This document shows, one piece after another, positions 59,582-64,000 of a stretch of DNA of 64,000 bases. The first letter of the stretch is position 1; every line of letters begins with the position of its first letter. Source of the stretch: Azospirillum sp. B510. GTDB lineage: Bacteria > Pseudomonadota > Alphaproteobacteria > Azospirillales > Azospirillaceae. Below the pieces are notes generated by a model. The model ran no database searches, had not been told where the DNA came from, and worked only from the letters and a program-made list of their open reading frames with translations. A program made the position numbers and the translations under genes. The stretch is taken from assembly GCF_000010725.1 (NCBI RefSeq), contig NC_013854.1:959001-1023000 (forward strand). The letters run 5' to 3'.

Positions 59582-60525
59582 CCCGTTTCGCCTCCCGCCG
59601 GGGGCGCGGCGGGCCATTCCAGCGGCATCGGCGCCCAGGGGCGGTCGAGAGCCGGCAGGTCCAGGTCGCCCTTGCCCTCCTCGACCACCTGCGCCAGGGA
59701 GCCGGCCAGCCGGATCAGCACCGTGCCGATCGGCGTCGTCCCCTGCGCCGTCAGCATGTCGAGCGACGGCACGAGCGCCAGATAGCGCTTGGTCTCCCGC
59801 GTCACCTCCCGGTGTCCGGCCTCGGCCAGCCGCAGCACGGCCAGATCGACGAACGGGCGGAAGGGCTCCATCAGGTCGTCCACCAGGCACAGCGGATTGC
59901 CGCGATTGGCGTGATGCAGGCCGATGGACGGGTGCAGCCCGGCCGCCGTGACCGCCCGCGCGGTGGCCGAGCGCAGGATCGCATAGCCGTAGTTCAACAG
60001 CGCGTTGGCGCCGTCGCCGTCCTGGTCGCGGCGGAATTCCCGCCCGAACAGCGCCGGCCAGTAGCGGCGGGCGGCCTGCGCCTCCAGATTGTCGGGATCG
60101 CCGGAGCGCACGCGGCGCGCCATCTCCACCAGGCCGCCGGCGGGCAGGCCGCGCGCCTCCAGGGCCGCGGCCTGCTGGCGGATCTTGGCCCGCACGAGCG
60201 CCTGCCAGAGCCGCTTGGCGAGCGGGGCCGGGGCGTCCACCTGGGCCCGCATGCGGCGGGACTGGACGTGATGGGCGTCCACCGGCCAGACGAAGGCGGC
60301 CGGCAGATGGTTGGGGCCGCACATCACCACCACGGCGCCGCGCTCCATCAGCGCCATCAGCAGGGCGTTGGAATAGGTGAGGCCATGGGCGTTGGCCATC
60401 ACCACCGCGATGTCGTCCAGCGGCACGCGGCCAAGTTCACGCCCCTCCGCGGTCACCACCAGGAACCCGCGGGAGAGCGACAGGTGCCGGCCGTCCTCGG
60501 CGATCTCGACGATACGGCCGGTCAT
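59575..60525 (-). CDS. cas1: CRISPR-associated integrase Cas1
   Basis: A 316-residue Cas1 of the type II-C group: RGFLVVTAEGRELGRVPLDD, MANAHGLTYSNALLMALMER, NALLNYGYAILRSATARAVT and GLHPSIGLHHANRGNPLCLV, with metal ligands in the last block (His, Asp). The ATG at 60,525 overlaps the cas9 stop (ATGA). The frame upstream is not coding. Confidence 0.96.
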   Translation of the reverse strand: MTGRIVEIAEDGRHLSLSRGFLVVTAEGRELGRVPLDDIAVVMANAHGLTYSNALLMALMERGAVVVMCGPNHLPAAFVWPVDAHHVQSRRMRAQVDAPAPLAKRLWQALVRAKIRQQAAALEARGLPAGGLVEMARRVRSGDPDNLEAQAARRYWPALFGREFRRDQDGDGANALLNYGYAILRSATARAVTAAGLHPSIGLHHANRGNPLCLVDDLMEPFRPFVDLAVLRLAEAGHREVTRETKRYLALVPSLDMLTAQGTTPIGTVLIRLAGSLAQVVEEGKGDLDLPALDRPWAPMPLEWPAAPPAGGETGC

Positions 60526-63500
60526 GAGATGTCCTCCGCCGGCTCCATCGCCGTCCGGCCGGCATCGCCCCCGATCCCCACACGGGCGCCCGGCGCGTGC
60601 ACCCGGACCCGGCCGAGCGGATCCACCGTCACCCGCCGCGCGCCGCGGGCGCGGAGCTGGTCGCAGGAGATCTTCACGTGCTTCGACCGGTCGGTCTTCA
60701 CCTGATGCGGCTCGACCACCACCACGCTGTTGGACGAGGGTTCCAGCTTGACCACCTGCATGACGCGCACCCGCCCCTTGTGCTCCAGCTTCAGGCAGTC
60801 GCCCTTGTGCAGGCGCATCAGGAAGCGCTCGCCGTCGCCGAGCCGGGGCGGGGCCGCGGCGCCGTCCGCGCCGCGGCCGCCATGCGCCTCGAACAGGGTG
60901 ACCCAATGCCCGACCCAGCGGCGCCCGTCGGCGCGCAGCGCGACGTCGACATGGTGCACCTCGCCGGCCAGCAACAGCTTGTGGAAGGGTCCACCGGACC
61001 GGGGGCCGGACGGGTTCCCGCCATGCTCGACGCGGATCGGGTTGGACTCCTTCTTCAGCACCCGGACGCGGCGGATCCCGCGGGAGGCCGGCTGGGCGGC
61101 CAGATCCTCCGCCGCCTTGGCCAGCGCGGTGGCCGGGTCGTTGGCGTCCCGCCTGCGGATCGCCAGCCGGTCGATCAGGGCCCTGCGCAGCCGGGGGTCG
61201 CGGACGCTGTTGATCTCATCCTTGCTCAACCCGTCGATCGGTTTGCGGACGACGAGGTTGAAGCCCTCTTCCGGCGGATCGACCGGGCCATAGGCGGTTT
61301 CCTTGTGCAGCGCGCCGCCGATGCCGTGCTCCGGACGGTGGGAGACGACGATGGTCCGCGCGCGCCGTTCCAGCTCCGCCCGGAACCCATCCCACGGCTC
61401 CTCCTTGAAGCCTTCCAGGACGCGGCGGATGTTGTCCTCGCGCGCCGCCGCCTCCCGCTCGGCGCTGGCGGCTGCAAGCTGGACCCGCTGCACCATGCTC
61501 CGGTCGATGCAGCCGATCACCACGGCGTCCAGCGCATGGTGGCGATGGTCGGCGCGGTTCTTTTCCGCCGGGGAGGGGTCGAGCGTTTCGGCCGGCACCT
61601 CCGGCGGCGGCCCATCGGCTTCCGCCAGGATGGCGTCGATCCCCCAGCGGCGGCGCAGCAGGGCGGTCAGCCGGCCCGGCGACACCCGCACTTTCGGGCA
61701 GACGCAGCGCAGATACTCGACGGCAAGGCGCGACAGATGGCGCGTGTCGTTCAGGTGGCGGGCCCGTAAGCCGCCCTCGCCCTCCAGCTTCTCCAGGGCG
61801 TCGGGGGCGAAGCGCCAGCGCTTGTTCTTGGGCAGCGCCTCCGCCCGCGCCAGGATGCCGGCCCAGCGCTCGGAATCATGGCCGAAGGCCTCCCAGGGGG
61901 AACGGTTGCGCTTGATCCGGTTGGCCTCGCGCAGGCACACCACCTTGTTGGCGGCGCTGTCGTCCAGGCTGACCGAGAAGGGCAGGATATGGTCGATGTC
62001 GACCTGTTCCGACAGCAGCATGCGCATGCTGATGGTTTCGCCGCTATAGGGGCAGCGGCGGTTCTCCACCGGCCCCTGTTCCTCCCACAGGCGCAGCTTC
62101 AGCAGGTTGCGCGGCGTCGGCCGTTCGCCCAGCGACAGGATCAGGCGCTTGCGCTCCTCGTTGCGTTTCTGGTTGTCGGCCTGTCGCTTGTCCTCGCGGC
62201 GGCGGTCCTCGGCGGAGCGCTTCAGGTCGCGCGCCAGCTCGATGACGATCTCCTCGGGTCGCCCGTGCCGCGCCAGGATGGCGTTGACGAGGTGGCGGAG
62301 CTGGTTGAGCGCGATGTGGACCGTGGGGTTGGCGACGCGGCCGACCCGCTTCTCCTCGGGATCCGCCGGGTTGCCGGTGCCGAACGCGACATGGCGTTCC
62401 AGGACCGCGCCATAATAGGGCAGCGCGTCCAGCAACGCCCCCTCGCGGGAGAAGTCGGAATGGTCCTTGCCGCCGCGCAGCAGCTTGACCGCTTCGTCCA
62501 GGCGGATCGGGCGGACCCGGCCATCCGGATCGCCGCGGGTCTCCCGCTCCAGCACCGGCAGCAGTTCCGCCACGGCGCGGCGGCCGTAGCGCCCGTGGAA
62601 GTCGGGCAGGGTGGCGCCGGCCAGCTTCGCCGCCGTTGCCTCGTCCAGGGCCCAGCGGGCGGTCAGCGCCGCGATCGCCCGTTCCGGCTCCGCCTCGGTC
62701 AGCAGCAATTCGACCAGCGCGTCCTGCTCCTCCAGCGGCAGCGCGGTCCAGCCGGGTCCGAAGGCCGGGGCGATTCGGGCGCCGGTCTCATCCCCCAGCA
62801 GTTCCGGGCGCTTGTCCGATTCCAGCGAGAAGCCGGTCCCCGGCGGCAGCTCCAGAAGGCCGCGCAGCTTTTCGAAGGGCACCGACTTCTGCACCTTGCC
62901 CGGCTTGCGGCCGGCCTTCGGTGGGCGGCCCTGGACGAAGGCGACGATCCGGTCGCGCTCCGCCGGGGTCAGCGGCCGTTCCGACAGGTCCAGATGGATC
63001 ACGCGCAGGCTGGCCAGCTCCTGAAACAGGCGCAGCCGCTGCGCCGACGGCAGGGCGCGCGGCGCGCGCCCGTCGTCCGGATACAGGGTGCAGCGGCCGA
63101 CCGGCGGCGGCTTCAGCGGGCGCTGGTGGAAGATGCGGTGGCGCAGGATTTCGCGCGCCTCCGCCGTCAGCAGATCGGGGTGATGCCGGGCCTGTTCGGC
63201 CCACAGGGTGTCGAACTCCGCCTCCAGCATGCGGCGGGCGGGGTAGAAGGGATAGGCGGCCTCCTTCCCCTTGCCGGCCAGCCGGGCGCGCAGCGTCTCG
63301 CCCCGCGTCTTGCGCCATGCGAACCATGCCCCCAGCGTCGGCGCGCCCGCCGCCGCGATCGCCGCCTCCAGCCGTTCGACCGCCTCCTTGACCTTGCCGG
63401 CCTCCTCGTCCGGCTTGGTGGCGGTGCGCACCGGCTTGTAGCCGCGGCGCTGGTTGAGGTGGAACAGGGCGCGTCCAATCTCGAAGGGCTCCAGCCGCTC

Positions 63501-63830
63501 GCGGGTGGCGCGTTCGCGGGCGAGGTAGGGATCGACGGCCACCTCCAGCCGCTTGCGCGCCGCCGGGTCCGCCGGCATCAGCCCGAAGCGGACCAGCGCC
63601 CCCATCAGGCGGGTCCGGCGCGTCAGGTAGCGGTCGCGCCGCCGCCGCATCTGCCGCGCCAGCCGCCGGGCCACCGCGAGGGAGGCCTTGTCCTGCGGAT
63701 CGCGCCCGTCGGAAAAGATTCGCGAGCCGAGCGCGCGAATCTCCCGCGGCTTGCCCTGGCGGTCCAGGTTGAGCAGGCCCCAGCCGATCGAGTTCGTGCC
63801 GAGATCGAAGGACAACCGGTATGGCTGCAC
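60522..63830 (-). CDS. cas9: CRISPR-associated endonuclease Cas9 (type II-C)
   Basis: A 1102-residue protein with a GTG start and GGAG 8 bases upstream. RuvC-I has Asp9 in LSFDLGTNSIGWG, the bridge helix is RRLARQMRRRRDRYLTRRTR (55-74), RuvC-II has Glu531 in IVIELARDL, HNH has Asp613-His614 and Asn628 (VDIDHILPFS), and RuvC-III has His765 and Asp768 (DHRHHALDAV). The recognition lobe is about 80-500; the C-terminal PAM-interacting part is about 900-1102. The PAM cannot be read. Catalytic residues are all present. Confidence 0.97.
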   Translation of the reverse strand: MQPYRLSFDLGTNSIGWGLLNLDRQGKPREIRALGSRIFSDGRDPQDKASLAVARRLARQMRRRRDRYLTRRTRLMGALVRFGLMPADPAARKRLEVAVDPYLARERATRERLEPFEIGRALFHLNQRRGYKPVRTATKPDEEAGKVKEAVERLEAAIAAAGAPTLGAWFAWRKTRGETLRARLAGKGKEAAYPFYPARRMLEAEFDTLWAEQARHHPDLLTAEAREILRHRIFHQRPLKPPPVGRCTLYPDDGRAPRALPSAQRLRLFQELASLRVIHLDLSERPLTPAERDRIVAFVQGRPPKAGRKPGKVQKSVPFEKLRGLLELPPGTGFSLESDKRPELLGDETGARIAPAFGPGWTALPLEEQDALVELLLTEAEPERAIAALTARWALDEATAAKLAGATLPDFHGRYGRRAVAELLPVLERETRGDPDGRVRPIRLDEAVKLLRGGKDHSDFSREGALLDALPYYGAVLERHVAFGTGNPADPEEKRVGRVANPTVHIALNQLRHLVNAILARHGRPEEIVIELARDLKRSAEDRRREDKRQADNQKRNEERKRLILSLGERPTPRNLLKLRLWEEQGPVENRRCPYSGETISMRMLLSEQVDIDHILPFSVSLDDSAANKVVCLREANRIKRNRSPWEAFGHDSERWAGILARAEALPKNKRWRFAPDALEKLEGEGGLRARHLNDTRHLSRLAVEYLRCVCPKVRVSPGRLTALLRRRWGIDAILAEADGPPPEVPAETLDPSPAEKNRADHRHHALDAVVIGCIDRSMVQRVQLAAASAEREAAAREDNIRRVLEGFKEEPWDGFRAELERRARTIVVSHRPEHGIGGALHKETAYGPVDPPEEGFNLVVRKPIDGLSKDEINSVRDPRLRRALIDRLAIRRRDANDPATALAKAAEDLAAQPASRGIRRVRVLKKESNPIRVEHGGNPSGPRSGGPFHKLLLAGEVHHVDVALRADGRRWVGHWVTLFEAHGGRGADGAAAPPRLGDGERFLMRLHKGDCLKLEHKGRVRVMQVVKLEPSSNSVVVVEPHQVKTDRSKHVKISCDQLRARGARRVTVDPLGRVRVHAPGARVGIGGDAGRTAMEPAEDIS

Positions 63831-63913
63831 GGCGCACTCCCACTCTGCAAATTTGTCCGTATGGTCTCGGGAAGTTCCCGGAAAACAACCTGATGACGAG
63901 TCTATAACAACCC

Positions 63914-63941
63914 TTGACAGAAGATGCCAGGAGACTAGGAT
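63914..63941 (+). promoter_or_regulatory. Promoter for tracrRNA
   Basis: TTGACA (63,914-63,919), 16 bp, TAGGAT (63,936-63,941). A transcript would start near 63,949, about 12 bases before the anti-repeat, and run to the right. It is divergent from cas9. Confidence 0.75.
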
Positions 63942-63948
63942 GAAGAAC

Positions 63949-64000
63949 GGCTTGGAAATTCGATGGGGATCGGGGGTCCAGCCGTTAACATGTTCCCTTC
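63949..64000 (+). ncRNA. 5' part of tracrRNA (cut by the window edge)
   Basis: Positions 63,961-63,984 are an exact 24-nt reverse complement of repeat positions 5-28, then TTAAC continues the pairing imperfectly to the repeat's GTTG end. The repeat-anti-repeat polarity matches crRNA on the plus strand with the spacer 5' of the repeat. The nexus and terminal hairpins of the tracrRNA lie beyond the window. Confidence 0.85.

Noticed and set aside
61878-63893. Plus-strand open frame of 671 codons opposite cas9
   Set aside because: Shadow of cas9 in high-GC DNA; no recognisable domains.

Overview
The window is high-GC alphaproteobacterial DNA, most like Azospirillum or a close Rhodospirillales relative. 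This is judged from protein style (GapR/DUF2312, an EcfG-type promoter, ftsY-mtaB-dapF and leuD-leuB chromosomal genes, a type II-C Cas9 of about 1100 residues). The species is inferred, not proven.

Region 1 (1 to about 22,000) is the early/regulatory part of a prophage or phage-derived element that runs off the left edge. A CI-like/Cro-like switch (19,257-20,081) with CTAAG-type operators faces a minus-strand early operon of about 22 tightly overlapping genes. These include two DNA methyltransferases (one C5-type with an unusual repeat array, one ParB-fused), an AAA ATPase, a GapR-Rmf fusion, a DUF1064 nuclease, a Rieske-type protein, ASCH, DUF4942 and Gp37/Gp68 proteins. A winged-helix replication-type gene carries nine iteron-like sites inside its coding sequence. 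On the plus side lie a large serine recombinase and a 3' tRNA-Met fragment. No capsid, tail or lysis genes are visible. At the far left is a DUF4160/DUF2442-HTH pair with tandem palindromic operators.

Region 2 (22,000-33,000) is accessory DNA: a second, tyrosine-type integrase, a probably truncated gene, a small secreted protein, and a five-gene translationally coupled operon (25,054-31,760). The operon encodes a VioB-like ferritin-fold protein, a LodA-like quinoprotein oxidase apparently split into two polypeptides, a radical SAM/SPASM enzyme and a LodB-like flavoprotein. I regard this as the most likely under-described system in the window. A truncated IS701-like transposase follows.

Region 3 (33,100-40,150) is nikR divergent from nikABCDE with a perfect GTATGA-N16-TCATAC NikR box, followed by a complete ISAs1-type insertion sequence.

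Region 4 (40,150-57,500) is core chromosome: ftsY, mtaB, dapF, GtrA/GT2/membrane glycosyltransferase genes, leuD, leuB, a KGG-repeat stress protein with a candidate EcfG promoter, a response regulator plus degenerate GGDEF/EAL protein, a CitE-like lyase, pdxY, a PAS histidine kinase and zapE.

Region 5 (57,560-64,000) is a complete type II-C CRISPR-Cas locus: 25 repeats/24 spacers, cas2, cas1 and cas9 on the minus strand. At the extreme right edge is the start of a plus-strand tracrRNA, with its own promoter and a 24-nt perfect anti-repeat. Each repeat ends in a -10-like element, suggesting repeat-embedded crRNA promoters as in Neisseria.
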